Notes: a model not told the origin generated them from the sequence alone. A stretch of DNA of 64,000 nt from Acidobacteriota bacterium (GCA_003385635.1 QQUY01000001.1:2147001-2211000); one strand, 5' to 3'. Positions 18,866 through 28,278 are shown, counted from the stretch's first letter. Translations and numbers: made by a program.

Positions 18866-18901
18866 TGTAACTAAGTTAGTTACAGACAGCAGCCGTGTCA
18901 A
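18866..18901 (-). promoter_or_regulatory. Promoter and palindromic operator of the ABC exporter gene
   Basis: The minus strand has a perfect TTGACA (18896-18901) and a weak -10 (TAACTT, 17 bp away). Covering the -10 is the 19-bp perfect palindrome TGTAAC-TAACTTA-GTTACA at 18866-18884. The half-sites and their 7-bp spacing are identical to the trxA operator near 54.28 kb. TetR-family repressors commonly use such sites; no TetR gene is in the window. Confidence 0.6.
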
Positions 18902-18934
18902 TCAGCCATTCGGAGTGTCATGCCGGGATCAGAG

Positions 18935-20839
18935 TCAACCAAGCTTTTCCTGGAGGTCTTCCCATTCCGCGTACGTATCACGTATGAGCGCTTCCCTTTT
19001 CTCAAATTCAGCACTTAGATCCCTGAACAAGTCGGCATCCAAAGCAGTTTCGGGGCTGCTCATCTCAACCGAGAGTACATTTAGTTCATCCTCAAGCCTT
19101 GGGAGAGCTTCTTCGATTTCCTCAACCCTTTTTTCCATCCTTTTTATCTCATTCTTACTAAACGAAGGCACCGCGCTTCGTTCAGTCTCCGGCCCGGGCT
19201 CCGTGCGCTTTTCTGGGATATTCCGTTGGGGTTCTACCGTGCCGCGCTTTGAGAGAAACCGATCGTGATACTCGGAATAGTTGCCCGTGCAAAGCTCTAT
19301 CTTACCGTCACCTTTGAAGTCCAATATCCTGCCCGCGATCCGGTCAAGAAAGAACCTGTCGTGGCTGACTACGATGATCGTTCCTGGAAACTCTTTTAGT
19401 GCCGATTCCAGTGCTTCACGGGAAGGAATGTCCAGATGGTTCGTCGGTTCGTCGAGCAGAAGTACGTTAGCTCCGGAATAAACGAGCTTGGCGAGTGAAA
19501 GCCTTCCTTTCTCACCTCCGGAAAGATCCTCGACCCGCTTGAAAACGTCTTCTCCAAAGAACAGGAAACGCGAAAGGAAAGTGCGGATCTCTCCGTTCTC
19601 AGCGAGGGGTGCAACCTTCCTGAACTCTCCGATAACCTCGTTCGATCCCGCAAGTTCCTCAAGCTGCTGCGAATAGTAGCCGATCCTTGTCTTTGTTCCC
19701 CAGGAGAATTTACCTCTCACGGGCCTATGATGACCGAGCAGAGTACGCAGGAATGTCGTCTTCCCTGACCCGTTGCCGCCTATCACCCCAAGTCGCTCCC
19801 CTCTTAGGAGGATGAAATCGAGCCCTTCCGCGAGAGCCTTCTCTCCGTATCCGACCGCCAGATCTTCGCAGGTCAGCACGTGGGTCCCGGTCCTTTCAAC
19901 GTGATCAAGCCTGAAAGTCCCGCCGTCCGTTTCTTTCACCGGAGCCTCGATGCGTTCCATACGCTGAAGCATGTTTCGGCGCGACTTAGCCTGTTTCGTC
20001 TTTTGGCCGGCAAGATTCTTTCTAATGAAGGCCTCTGTCTTTGAGATCACCGCCTGCTGGTTCTCATATTCGCGCTGTTGTTGTTCCCGGCGAAGCTCTG
20101 CCTGCCCGATATAGCTTGAGTAGTTTCCCGCATACGAATAAGCGTTCCCGTTGTCTAGATCGATGATCCGGGTGCAGGTTCGGTCAAGGAAATATCGATC
20201 GTGACTGACAACGACGAACGATCCTTCCGATTCTCTCAAGAAATTCTCAAGCCACTCGACCGCATTCACATCCAGATGATTTGTCGGCTCGTCAAGCAAC
20301 AGCACGTCACTTTCCGAAAGCAGAAGGCGAACCATCCCAAGCCTGTTCTTCTGGCCACCCGAAAGAGTCGCCGCGTCCGAGTTCCAGGATTCTTTGTCAA
20401 AACCCAGACCCAGGAGAATCGACTCCGCCTTTGCGGTGTATTCGAATCCGCCGTTCCGTTCGAATTCGGTCTGAAGGTCTGAGTAGCGGTTTAGCAAATC
20501 ATCGTCAGCGTGGTCTGCCATCTGCTGTTCGATCCTGCGCATTTCGGCTTCAATGTCGTGCAGGCGCTTGAACGCCGAAAGCGCTGCGGTATGGACCGAA
20601 TCCTGGCCTTCAAAATCGACATGCTGGTCGAGCATTCCGATCTTCAGACCACGGAGTTTCTCGACCGTCCCCGAGTCGGCAGACTCCTCGCCGGTGATGA
20701 TCCTGAAGACGGTAGTCTTGCCCGCACCGTTTCGGCCCACGAGCCCGACTTTCTCGTCTTTATTGATCTGGAACGACACGTTCTTCAAAACGATGTCGCT
20801 TCCGTAGACCTTTGAGATGTCCTGGACTTTAAACAGCAT
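18935..20839 (-). CDS. ABC-F family ATP-binding protein (Uup/YheS-like)
   Basis: A 634-residue soluble protein with two ABC ATPase domains and no membrane part. Members of the ABC-F family act on ribosomes or in gene regulation, not transport. Walker A motifs are GRNGAGKTT and GGNGSGKTT, signatures LSGGQKNR and LSGGEKGR, with Walker B segments VLLLDEPTNHLD in both halves and the ABC-F linker between them. The C-terminal 70 residues form a charged coiled coil, as in Uup. ATG 20839 is chosen because the upstream 11 residues precede the conserved MLFKVQDISKVYG. Confidence 0.92.
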   Translation of the reverse strand: MLFKVQDISKVYGSDIVLKNVSFQINKDEKVGLVGRNGAGKTTVFRIITGEESADSGTVEKLRGLKIGMLDQHVDFEGQDSVHTAALSAFKRLHDIEAEMRRIEQQMADHADDDLLNRYSDLQTEFERNGGFEYTAKAESILLGLGFDKESWNSDAATLSGGQKNRLGMVRLLLSESDVLLLDEPTNHLDVNAVEWLENFLRESEGSFVVVSHDRYFLDRTCTRIIDLDNGNAYSYAGNYSSYIGQAELRREQQQREYENQQAVISKTEAFIRKNLAGQKTKQAKSRRNMLQRMERIEAPVKETDGGTFRLDHVERTGTHVLTCEDLAVGYGEKALAEGLDFILLRGERLGVIGGNGSGKTTFLRTLLGHHRPVRGKFSWGTKTRIGYYSQQLEELAGSNEVIGEFRKVAPLAENGEIRTFLSRFLFFGEDVFKRVEDLSGGEKGRLSLAKLVYSGANVLLLDEPTNHLDIPSREALESALKEFPGTIIVVSHDRFFLDRIAGRILDFKGDGKIELCTGNYSEYHDRFLSKRGTVEPQRNIPEKRTEPGPETERSAVPSFSKNEIKRMEKRVEEIEEALPRLEDELNVLSVEMSSPETALDADLFRDLSAEFEKREALIRDTYAEWEDLQEKLG

Positions 20840-20872
20840 TAACTTGTTGAAAAAGCTGACCAGAAAGATCAA

Positions 20873-20897
20873 GAGGCTGCCCGCTACGGACAGCCTC
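20873..20897 (-). terminator. Hairpin downstream of the parvulin lipoprotein gene
   Basis: A 7-bp stem (GAGGCTG with CAGCCTC) with an 11-nt loop follows the parvulin gene, with only a short T-rich tail on the minus strand. A weak terminator or processing site. Confidence 0.5.
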
Positions 20898-20923
20898 CCG
20901 TTCAGGCGGTTTAAGGGGAAGTG

Positions 20924-22180
20924 CTACTCGTTCTCAGAATTTGCCTCGTCTGCATCCGATTCGGCATTCGCGTTCTCCGAGTTCGCAGCGGCTTCGGTGT
21001 TGGACTCAGCAGTGTTGGCGTTGGACCCGGAATTGGTATTCGCCGGCTCACCCTGCGGCGCAGGCCGCGCACCGCTGAGCTCGTTGGGGTTGTCGATCAC
21101 TTTCCGCGCGAGAAAGTTCTCGATCTTCGCATCACTCATAGCGACGGCCGCATATGATTCGCTAAGAAGCTGCTTCCTCGAATCGATGAGAGCCTTCGTG
21201 ATCTGCTCGCGAACTCCCTGAGTCTCAAGTGTCTGATCCTCATCCTTTAGCTTCTTTTGCTGGACCTTGAGTATCAGGATCCTGCCTTCAAAGGGGATAG
21301 CCTGAGGAACGATATCGCCGTTCTCCGCCTCGTTCATAACGTACTCGGCGAGACCTTGCGGAAACACTTGCCTCATCTCTTCCTCCGTGAAATACCGCCA
21401 GTCACCACCCCTTGCACGGGTCTGCGGATCTTCACTGAATTCACGGGCGACTGTCGCAAAATCCGAGCCGCCTCGGAGGAGCCTGTTTCCGATCTCCTGG
21501 GCCCTCTGCTGAGCCTCCACCTCGTTCGTGGTCGTATCTCCCTCAGCCACCTTCCTGGGATCGATCACGATCGCGGCGAGCTGAGCACCTCTTCTGGCTT
21601 TGAACGCCTCTTTGTTACCGGTGTAAAAGGCCTCGATCTCGCTGTCTTTAGGAGGCTCGATCTTTCCTGTGATCTTTTCGATCAGCTTGTTGATCGCCAT
21701 CTCCTTCTTAAGCGTATCCTTCAGCGAGTCTTCGGTGGTACCAGTCTCAGTAAGTTGTTTGTCCCAATCCTCCTGTGACATTCCGCTCGCGGTCTTCCGC
21801 CGATTGAGTTCGGCATTGACTTCTTCGTCGGTCGGGACCGTTTCTTCTGCCTGCGCCTTTTGGAAAAGGACTTCTTGTCTGATCAGCCCGTCAAGGACCT
21901 GAAGCCGGGCGGCGGCAAGTTCGAGAGGCGACAATTTACTTTCCTCTCCGCGGGCTTGCTGTTTCAGGATCCGCTCGACCTCTTCCATCTTTATCTCGTT
22001 ACCGTTTACGGTAGCGGCGACCTCGTTCGGATTGACTCCGCCATCGGGCGCAGGACCTGTACCCGGCTCGCAGTTGGTAAAACTCAGTGTGAACACCGCC
22101 ACGATGGCGAGCAGGGAAATTCTCAAAATATTAGTTGGCACTTTGGCTCTGGCTCCTTGGAATAAGACTCTTTGAATCAT
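20924..22180 (-). CDS. SurA/PpiC-type peptidyl-prolyl isomerase lipoprotein
   Basis: A 418-residue periplasmic folding factor. A lipoprotein signal with Cys37 (LSFTNCEP) would anchor it in a membrane. An N-terminal SurA-like helical region (about 55-190, VNGNEIKMEEVERIL) precedes a parvulin domain (about 195-315, with RGGDWRYFTEEEMRQVFPQG). The C-terminal 60 residues are Asn/Ser/Glu-rich and disordered. It is likely to assist outer-membrane protein maturation. It is separated by a divergent promoter region from rpmB. Confidence 0.88.
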   Translation of the reverse strand: MIQRVLFQGARAKVPTNILRISLLAIVAVFTLSFTNCEPGTGPAPDGGVNPNEVAATVNGNEIKMEEVERILKQQARGEESKLSPLELAAARLQVLDGLIRQEVLFQKAQAEETVPTDEEVNAELNRRKTASGMSQEDWDKQLTETGTTEDSLKDTLKKEMAINKLIEKITGKIEPPKDSEIEAFYTGNKEAFKARRGAQLAAIVIDPRKVAEGDTTTNEVEAQQRAQEIGNRLLRGGSDFATVAREFSEDPQTRARGGDWRYFTEEEMRQVFPQGLAEYVMNEAENGDIVPQAIPFEGRILILKVQQKKLKDEDQTLETQGVREQITKALIDSRKQLLSESYAAVAMSDAKIENFLARKVIDNPNELSGARPAPQGEPANTNSGSNANTAESNTEAAANSENANAESDADEANSENE

Positions 22181-22183
22181 TGC

Positions 22184-22212
22184 TTGATATCAGGTATTCG
22201 TTCTGTTATAAG
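22184..22212 (+). promoter_or_regulatory. Promoter of rpmB
   Basis: TTGATA (22184-22189) and TATAAG (22207-22212) are separated by exactly 17 bp, about 73 bp ahead of the L28 start codon. Confidence 0.65.
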
Positions 22213-22285
22213 TATTGTTTTTGAGTTTGGCGACGAACTCGGCATCTTTATCTAAAGACGCTATACATACCGGAGGCAAATCACA

Positions 22286-22489
22286 ATGGCTAAACAATGC
22301 GAAATCTGCGGGAAGCGACCCCTTTTCGGCAATAATGTATCGCACGCTAACAACAAGACCCGCAGGCGCTTTAACCCTAATCTTCAGCGCATCCGGGTAG
22401 TGGCCCCCAACGGCGCTACGAGCCGTAAACGAGTATGCACAAGATGCATCAAGTCAGGCCGTATAGTGAAAGCTGTCCGCGCTGCGTAA
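22286..22489 (+). CDS. rpmB: 50S ribosomal protein L28
   Basis: A 67-residue ribosomal protein of the L28 family, with the zinc-type motifs CEICGK near the start and CTRCIKSG near the end, and the core [19 protein letters not shown]. It is preceded by GGAGG 9 nt before the ATG and by its own promoter, and followed by a strong terminator. It is monocistronic. Confidence 0.97.
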   Translation: MAKQCEICGKRPLFGNNVSHANNKTRRRFNPNLQRIRVVAPNGATSRKRVCTRCIKSGRIVKAVRAA

Positions 22490-22522
22490 GACTTCGAGTT
22501 GCCTGAAAATCTATTGGTTGCC

Positions 22523-22555
22523 AAGCGCCGGAATATCATCCGGCGCTTTACTTTT
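22523..22555 (+). terminator. Terminator of rpmB
   Basis: A perfect 10-bp stem (AAGCGCCGGA with TCCGGCGCTT) and 6-nt loop run into TTACTTTT, 34 bp after the L28 stop. Confidence 0.85.
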
Positions 22556-22592
22556 GTGTTTTCAATTTTCAGCGCGTTTGCGAGATCGCCGG

Positions 22593-22973
22593 TCAGCCAA
22601 TGACCGCAACACACTCGATCTCGACCTTCGCCCCTTTTGGCAGTCCTGCGGCCGCGACCGTCGCCCTTGCCGGTTTTGTTTCGTCAAAATGGCGAGCATA
22701 AACCTCGTTCATCTCGGCAAAGTTCGCCATGTCGCTCAGAAAGACAGTTGTTTTTACAACCGAAGCGAGAGTCGCCCCACCGGCTTCGAGCACCGCTCTT
22801 AGGTTCACAAGGACCTGCTCGGTCTGTTCGGCAACGTCGTCAGACACAAACTCACCTGATTGCGGATCGATCGGGATCTGGCCCGAACAAAACAGGAAGT
22901 TTCCCGCCTTTACGGCCTGTGAATACGGCCCGATCGCGCCCGGCGCCCTGTCAGTCGAAACAATCTCTTTCAC
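22593..22973 (-). CDS. ridA: RidA family enamine/imine deaminase
   Basis: A 126-residue member of the RidA/YjgF family, which hydrolyses reactive enamines and imines released by PLP enzymes. It has the SQAVKAGNFLFCSGQIP and EQVLVNLRAVLEAGGATLASVVK segments and the C-terminal KVEIECVAVI. I chose the GTG at 22973 because GGAG lies 7 nt before it and the resulting length matches the family. The ATG 26 codons upstream would add a stretch resembling a signal peptide (FFLLTFPFCSG), which is a possible alternative if an exported form exists. Confidence 0.88.
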   Translation of the reverse strand: MKEIVSTDRAPGAIGPYSQAVKAGNFLFCSGQIPIDPQSGEFVSDDVAEQTEQVLVNLRAVLEAGGATLASVVKTTVFLSDMANFAEMNEVYARHFDETKPARATVAAAGLPKGAKVEIECVAVIG

Positions 22974-23104
22974 AATCTTTCTCCGGAAGACATTTGCCCC
23001 TGAACAAAAGGGAAATGTTAACAGAAAGAAGCACAAAACGAAAGAGCGCACGAAGGCGCTCCGGGCTCACACGGTTTAATAGTTTCGTGTCGAAAACAGC
23101 GGTT

Positions 23105-25321
23105 CTATTTTCGCTTCGTATTGTTCACCCGTTCAACGTCGATGACACCGGCAACATTCTTTACCGAACCAACCACCTTGTCGAGATGCTTCTTGTCGTG
23201 AACCTCGACGGTCACTTCGATCAGGCCCTCATCACGGGGGGAAACGCTTGCACGGGCGTCGCGGATGTTGGTGCGGATGTCAGAAATGGCGTTCGTTATT
23301 CCCGCAAGCATTCCGGTCCGATCCTCTGTGGTAACAAAGAGACGCACGGACTGGATTTCATCGGTTTCGGACCTTGCCCACTCGACGTCGACGATGCGGT
23401 CCTTATTGACCATCAACTGCTTCACATTCTTGCAACGCTTGTTGTGGACCACGATCCCTTTGCCGAGAGATATGTAGCCGACGATGTCTTCCCCGCGGAT
23501 CGGATTACAGCAGCGCGCCCGAGTCGTCAACAAGTTGTCTACCCCCTTTACGACGATAGCGTCATCGCCGAGCCCGATCATCTTGCGGACGGCTTTGATA
23601 CCTGTCTCGAACCTTGTCTCTTCTTTCTTTTCCGGGTCCAGTTCGCTGAATTTTTCGGGCCCCAGATACTTAGCGAGCGCATTTCTCGGTAGCGTCTTTC
23701 CGTATCCGATCGAGGCGAAAAGATCTTCCGGCCTGCCCAGGCCGTACTCGTTCGCCACGCGGGTCATCTCGGCTTCGTCCCCGAGTATCTTCTTCGGCGA
23801 CATTCCAAATTTCCGGAGCTCTTTCTCTAGTAGCTTCCTTCCCATCTCAACCGATTCCTTCCGCTGCTGCTGTGCGATATGGTGCCGGATCCGGGTTCGT
23901 GCTTTTGATGTGGTAACGTAATTGAGCCAGTCTCTGGAGGGTTTTGAGTTTGGCGTGGTAAGGATCTCAACGACGTTGCCGTTCTGAAGCTTGGTCCTAA
24001 GCGGTACGATCCGGCCGTTGATCTTTGCGCCTGTACAGGTGTCGCCGACTTCGGAATGGATCGCATACGCGAAATCGATCGGAGTCGCGCCGCGCGGAAG
24101 TTCGATCACCTTTCCCATCGGAGTAAAGGTGTAGACATCCTTCGGGTAGAGATCGAGCTTTAAGGACTCAATGAAGTCTTCGGAATCCTCATTGTCCTCG
24201 GTAGTTTCGACCAGCGGCAGCAATAGCTTCTCGACCGTCTTGCGAAGCTCGTCGATATTTCCTTCATCCACTTCGCCGAGCTTGTTGTCTTTGTAACGCC
24301 AGTGAGCGGCGACTCCTTCTTCCGCGACGAAGTGCATTTCCTCGGTACGGATCTGAACCTCAAAAGCCTGCCCCCCTTCTCCGATCACGGAGGTGTGAAG
24401 TGACTGGTAGAGATTGTCCCTGGGGCTACCTATCCAGTCCTTGAACCGTTCCGGCACCGGAGTCCAAATGTCATGGATGACACTGAGTGCGAGGTAGCAA
24501 TTGCGTTTCTCGTTCGGCGTGATGATCCGGGCGGCTATCAGGTCGTAGACCTCCTCGATCTTCAGTTTCCGCTTCTTCAGCTTTTTCCAAAGCGAGAACA
24601 ATCTCTTGACCCGGCTCTGAACTTCGACGAACGGCACATCGTTTTCGCGAAGCTTGTTGCGAATCGTTTCCGTGATGCCAACCAGGGCTCGTTCCAGCTC
24701 AGGCCGGCGACTTTCGACCTCTTTCTGAAGTTTCCTGTATTCCTCGGGGTAAAGATGCCGGAACGAAAGATCTTCGAGCTCGCCTCGAAGTTTACCCATT
24801 CCAAGCCTGTGAGCGATCGGCGAATAGATGTCCAGAGTCTCCTGCGAGATCCGGGCCCTCTTTTCGGGCTTCAGGAACTCCATCGTCCGCATGTTGTGTA
24901 AACGGTCAACGAGCTTGATGATCACCACGCGTACATCCGTGATCATTGCCAGTACCATTTTTCGGACATTCTCTGCCTGCTGCTTTTCTTTTGGCAGGTT
25001 GCTGATGTGCGCGATCTTTGTAAGACCGTCAACCAGGCGCGTTATATCGTCTCCGAAGTACTCGCGAATCGTGTCGAGATCGACAAGAGTGTCCTCGACG
25101 ACATCGTGTAGAAGACCCGTCGCGACGCTGACATCATCGAGGCGCATATCGGCTAGTATGTTCGCAACTTCCAGGGGATGTACCAGGTACGGCTCGCCTG
25201 ACGCGCGGGTCTGCCCTTTGTGATGAAGCGCCGAGAAAAGATAGGCACGACGGATCATCTCCACGTCAGCTTCCGGGTGGTTCTTCTCGACCGTCTCGAT
25301 GATGTCTTCTATACGGATCAT
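23105..25321 (-). CDS. Bifunctional (p)ppGpp synthetase/hydrolase (RelA/SpoT)
   Basis: A 738-residue long-form Rel enzyme that makes and breaks the starvation alarmone (p)ppGpp. The hydrolase HD domain is intact (H72-D73 in GLLHDVVED), the synthetase follows (about 200-350, with PRDNLYQSLHTSVIG), then TGS (about 405-440, VYTFTPMGKVIELPRG), a zinc-finger-like region and a C-terminal ACT domain (about 665-735, VRLFVTTEDRTGMLAG). With both catalytic domains apparently preserved it is probably the cell's single housekeeping Rel. Confidence 0.96.
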   Translation of the reverse strand: MIRIEDIIETVEKNHPEADVEMIRRAYLFSALHHKGQTRASGEPYLVHPLEVANILADMRLDDVSVATGLLHDVVEDTLVDLDTIREYFGDDITRLVDGLTKIAHISNLPKEKQQAENVRKMVLAMITDVRVVIIKLVDRLHNMRTMEFLKPEKRARISQETLDIYSPIAHRLGMGKLRGELEDLSFRHLYPEEYRKLQKEVESRRPELERALVGITETIRNKLRENDVPFVEVQSRVKRLFSLWKKLKKRKLKIEEVYDLIAARIITPNEKRNCYLALSVIHDIWTPVPERFKDWIGSPRDNLYQSLHTSVIGEGGQAFEVQIRTEEMHFVAEEGVAAHWRYKDNKLGEVDEGNIDELRKTVEKLLLPLVETTEDNEDSEDFIESLKLDLYPKDVYTFTPMGKVIELPRGATPIDFAYAIHSEVGDTCTGAKINGRIVPLRTKLQNGNVVEILTTPNSKPSRDWLNYVTTSKARTRIRHHIAQQQRKESVEMGRKLLEKELRKFGMSPKKILGDEAEMTRVANEYGLGRPEDLFASIGYGKTLPRNALAKYLGPEKFSELDPEKKEETRFETGIKAVRKMIGLGDDAIVVKGVDNLLTTRARCCNPIRGEDIVGYISLGKGIVVHNKRCKNVKQLMVNKDRIVDVEWARSETDEIQSVRLFVTTEDRTGMLAGITNAISDIRTNIRDARASVSPRDEGLIEVTVEVHDKKHLDKVVGSVKNVAGVIDVERVNNTKRK

Positions 25322-25398
25322 CAGATCACTTCAATATAACAGCTTGTTTCAGGTGTTTTCCACGTCTCGCGGACTCTGCAGCCAAGGCGGAAAATAAA

Positions 25399-25429
25399 AC
25401 GGCATCCGACCGTTTCGGTCGGATGCCGT
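25399..25429 (-). terminator. Strong bidirectional terminator of the TonB/ExbB operon
   Basis: A perfect 14-bp stem (ACGGCATCCGACCG with its complement) and 3-nt loop is followed on the minus strand by TTTATTTT and has A/T-rich flanks on both sides, so it may also stop plus-strand transcripts. Confidence 0.9.
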
Positions 25430-25466
25430 ATATTTTTCAGCGCCTGAAGGCTGGAGTGCCGTATGG

Positions 25467-26435
25467 CTAGTTCTCTTCCTCAGACTCTCCAGACTCTCCG
25501 CCGGCGGCTTCTGCCTGCCGCGCTGCTTCTTCAGCTGCTTCGGCCTTTCGGCGCTTCTCAGCGAGCTCTTCGAACTTCTTCTTTGCCTCGTCGGAAGCCT
25601 TCTTGAACTCTTCTTTCTTGGCGTTGTCGCCTTCGATCTCGGCGATCCTCGACTTCTGAACGAGCAGGCTGGTCCTGTACGACCAGGCTGAATCGCTTTC
25701 CGGATCCAGTTCGATCGCCTTATCGATGTAACCCATTCCGGTCTCGACGCATTGTTTTGCGTCACCGAATTCCTTATCCCAGTTTTCGTTGTTCTCTGGC
25801 TTCTTGAACTCGAACGCGCCCTCGACTTCCGTCTTCACGTCCTTCGAATCTGTTACATCATTCGCGCAGTTGTATTCCTTTGCTGCAAGTCCAACAAGTG
25901 AATTGGCACGGACATCGCCCGGCAGATCAGCATTGTCCGCGGCCTGTTTGGTCCACTCGGCCCACTTGTCTTCCTGGCCCAGGTTCTGGTAGAGGCTTGC
26001 GACCGAGCGTACGATACTTCCGACGTTGTTCTCGGCAGACTCCAATTCCTTCCGAAGTTCTTCGTCCTGAGGATTTGCGGCAACGGCTTCCCTTTTGGCC
26101 TTCAGATCTAGCACAAACCCGTCGAGCGCCTTCTGGTACTCCTGAATCGCTGCCTCAGCCTTCGCTGTATCCTGGCGATTGCCCGCATAACCCGAATGCA
26201 GTGTCCTGGCTAAAAACAGCCTCGAGGTCCGCCCTTCAAAGGTGGCGCCTTCCTGATCGTATTCAACAGCTGCTCGGAAGAGTTCCTCGGCTTTTGGAAA
26301 CTGCCGCTCATTATAAGCCCTGGCCCCGTCCACGAGGTTCTTCCTTGCCATCACACGGTTGTAGATCGTGCAACTGCCGCCTACTACGACGCCCATTAAT
26401 AATAAAGCAAATATCCCTAAACGAGAGATTTTCAT
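25467..26435 (-). CDS. TPR-containing lipoprotein
   Basis: A 322-residue protein with a lipoprotein signal (LLLMGVVVGGSC) and about three TPR helices (ARAYNERQFPKAEELFRAAV). The C-terminal 60 residues are a highly charged Lys/Glu coiled coil ending in acidic residues. It is the last gene of the TonB/ExbB/ExbD operon. ATG 26435 is preferred to the ATG five codons upstream because a GGAG lies 9 nt before it. It probably scaffolds the periplasmic side of the energy-transducing complex (inference). Confidence 0.75.
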   Translation of the reverse strand: MKISRLGIFALLLMGVVVGGSCTIYNRVMARKNLVDGARAYNERQFPKAEELFRAAVEYDQEGATFEGRTSRLFLARTLHSGYAGNRQDTAKAEAAIQEYQKALDGFVLDLKAKREAVAANPQDEELRKELESAENNVGSIVRSVASLYQNLGQEDKWAEWTKQAADNADLPGDVRANSLVGLAAKEYNCANDVTDSKDVKTEVEGAFEFKKPENNENWDKEFGDAKQCVETGMGYIDKAIELDPESDSAWSYRTSLLVQKSRIAEIEGDNAKKEEFKKASDEAKKKFEELAEKRRKAEAAEEAARQAEAAGGESGESEEEN

Positions 26436-26523
26436 CTTGTTCGACTCCATTTGGCCCGAAAAGTGAGAAGAAAGAAGGCCCGGTTTGCACTAAGCCTTCT
26501 TTGCTTCGAATTCCCGGAAACCG

Positions 26524-27009
26524 TTACCCCGAAAGGTCGTCTATCTGAAGACCGACCGGCTGAGCTCCGGCTTGTTTTACTCCGTCAATGACCTTAACGA
26601 CATCTCCGTACCGGACCCCTTTCGGCGCCTTGATAAACACGGTCTTCTCGATCTCGTTAGTGCCTTCCCTGACCACATTTCCGTCTTCCCTCTGCTTGAA
26701 CACCTGGCTCAGTCTGTCAACCAATGGCTGAGTATCCGAGGTATCGCCGAGGCTTTCATTGTTGAGCTTTATGCCAAGCGTGCCGGTCTCGATGGCAACC
26801 ACCAGAGTCAGCGGGTTTGGCTCGATCTCAACATTTTCGGGCAGGTCTTTCGGTTCAGAAGGTACTTTCGCCTCAAACTGATGCGGCTTCATGGGCGAAA
26901 TGATCATAAAGATGATCAAGAGCACGAGAAGAACATCGATCAATGGCGTAACGTTGATATTCGGAACGGCCCCATCAGAACCATCTCCGCCAACACCACT
27001 CATTCCCAT
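26524..27009 (-). CDS. ExbD/TolR family biopolymer transport protein (second copy)
   Basis: A 161-residue protein with one N-terminal transmembrane helix (NVTPLIDVLLVLLIIFMIIS), including the functionally required Asp in the membrane, and a periplasmic domain with the ExbD-like YGDVVKVIDGVKQAG. The first 12 residues are Gly-rich. It follows its paralogue by 36 bp. Two ExbD paralogues in one operon are common in Bacteroidota and Acidobacteriota; they may form heteromers. Confidence 0.92.
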   Translation of the reverse strand: MGMSGVGGDGSDGAVPNINVTPLIDVLLVLLIIFMIISPMKPHQFEAKVPSEPKDLPENVEIEPNPLTLVVAIETGTLGIKLNNESLGDTSDTQPLVDRLSQVFKQREDGNVVREGTNEIEKTVFIKAPKGVRYGDVVKVIDGVKQAGAQPVGLQIDDLSG

Positions 27010-27045
27010 TTGTAAAACTCCTTGAAGGAATTACACCTTCTTTAA

Positions 27046-27480
27046 CTACTTCGCTTCTTTCTTCTTATCCGCAACAAGCCCCACCTTGTCGATGTCTTGC
27101 CTGCGAATTGTATCTATCGCCTGCACAACGGTGCCGTATCCGACATCGATCCCGGCCTTGATGTAAACGATCCGCTTATTCGGCGGTTTGCCTTCCATCT
27201 TGCTCTTGATCGTCTCGCCGAGCAGATCCAACGGGTAACTTTCTTTTCCGATATAGAAAGAATTGTCCGAAGGTATCGCAACAACGACGGATGTGTCCTT
27301 GACGATCTCAGGATCCTCCTGCGGCGCGACCATGTCGCGGGGAAGATTAACGGTAACGCCTTGTTGAAGGAGCGGTGTTACGATCATGAAGATGATCAGC
27401 AACACCAGCATCACGTCAACCATTGGAGTCACGTTGATCTCGGAATTATACTCATCGGTTCCGCCAACTTTGGCTCCCAT
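27046..27480 (-). CDS. ExbD/TolR family biopolymer transport protein (first copy)
   Basis: A 144-residue paralogue with the membrane helix INVTPMVDVMLVLLIIFMIV, its Asp, and a periplasmic domain ending in YGTVVQAIDTIRRQ. ATG 27480 has a GGAG 9 nt upstream; a TTG five codons earlier is an alternative. It is preceded by exbB at 42 bp. Proton flow through the ExbB/ExbD complex would energise the TonB protein encoded first in the operon. Confidence 0.92.
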   Translation of the reverse strand: MGAKVGGTDEYNSEINVTPMVDVMLVLLIIFMIVTPLLQQGVTVNLPRDMVAPQEDPEIVKDTSVVVAIPSDNSFYIGKESYPLDLLGETIKSKMEGKPPNKRIVYIKAGIDVGYGTVVQAIDTIRRQDIDKVGLVADKKKEAK

Positions 27481-27522
27481 AACAATACTCTCCAATAATA
27501 CTTCAGGCTGTATTGCCCGAGA

Positions 27523-28278
27523 CTAGTTTCCGAGGCTCTTGGTTTTGCGCTGTTTCAGGAAGTAATCAACCAGCTCAGAAGCCGAGTTTTCCATTTCAAC
27601 GCCGAACGAAGTCACTTTGTTTGTAAAGTAGTTAAAGAGCCAGACTCCCGGAACGGCAACACCGATACCGAATGCCGTTGCGACAAGCGCCTCAGCGATA
27701 GCACCGCCAACGAGACCGATACCCGCCGATTCGTTCGACGCAAGCCTAACGAAGGCACCGATAATACCAACAACGGTACCGAACAGCCCGACGAACGGAG
27801 CGGTCGAGCCGATCGTAGCGAGACCCGCCAGTCCGCGCTTGAGCTCGGCCGTTTTAACAGCGATGGCACGCTGGAGTGCGCGCTTGGAAGCTTCCATTTC
27901 GTCGCCCGAAATATCGTCCGTTCCCTGGTGAGCGCTAAACTCCTTGAGACCGGAAGAAACGACCATCGCGAGGTGCGAATCTTTGTGCTTGTCGCTGATC
28001 GTGATCGCTTCGTCAATGTTGCTGTTCTTAAGGGCCTGAGCAACCTTCGGAGCATATTGGCGGGACTGTTGTTTCGCCTTGTTGTATGTAAGCCAACGCT
28101 CGATACCGATCGCGATCAGATAGACCGACTGAATGATCAGCACGATGATCACGATCCAGCCCGGTATCGTGAGCTCGCTGGCAATACGGTAGAAGGTGAA
28201 CTCGAATTGCTCGCCTCCTTCCTCAGCGAACATGAAAAAGAAACCAAAGAAGCCCAAAAGGCTACCCAAAAAAGTCAT
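27523..28278 (-). CDS. exbB: ExbB/TolQ/MotA-type proton channel protein
   Basis: A 251-residue three-helix inner-membrane protein of the ExbB family. The first membrane helix lies at about 35-55, the others at about 135-160 and 180-205 (GLVGGAIAEALVATAFGIGV). The signature TLATIGSTAPFVGLFGTVVG is close to the family consensus. Strong ribosome site (GGAGGA 7 nt before ATG). Together with ExbD it harvests the proton motive force for TonB. Confidence 0.95.
   Translation of the reverse strand: MTFLGSLLGFFGFFFMFAEEGGEQFEFTFYRIASELTIPGWIVIIVLIIQSVYLIAIGIERWLTYNKAKQQSRQYAPKVAQALKNSNIDEAITISDKHKDSHLAMVVSSGLKEFSAHQGTDDISGDEMEASKRALQRAIAVKTAELKRGLAGLATIGSTAPFVGLFGTVVGIIGAFVRLASNESAGIGLVGGAIAEALVATAFGIGVAVPGVWLFNYFTNKVTSFGVEMENSASELVDYFLKQRKTKSLGN

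Noticed and set aside
22637..23692. Long plus-strand ORF (351 codons) over ridA and the relA/spoT gene
   Set aside because: It overlaps two clearly conserved minus-strand genes and has no family resemblance.
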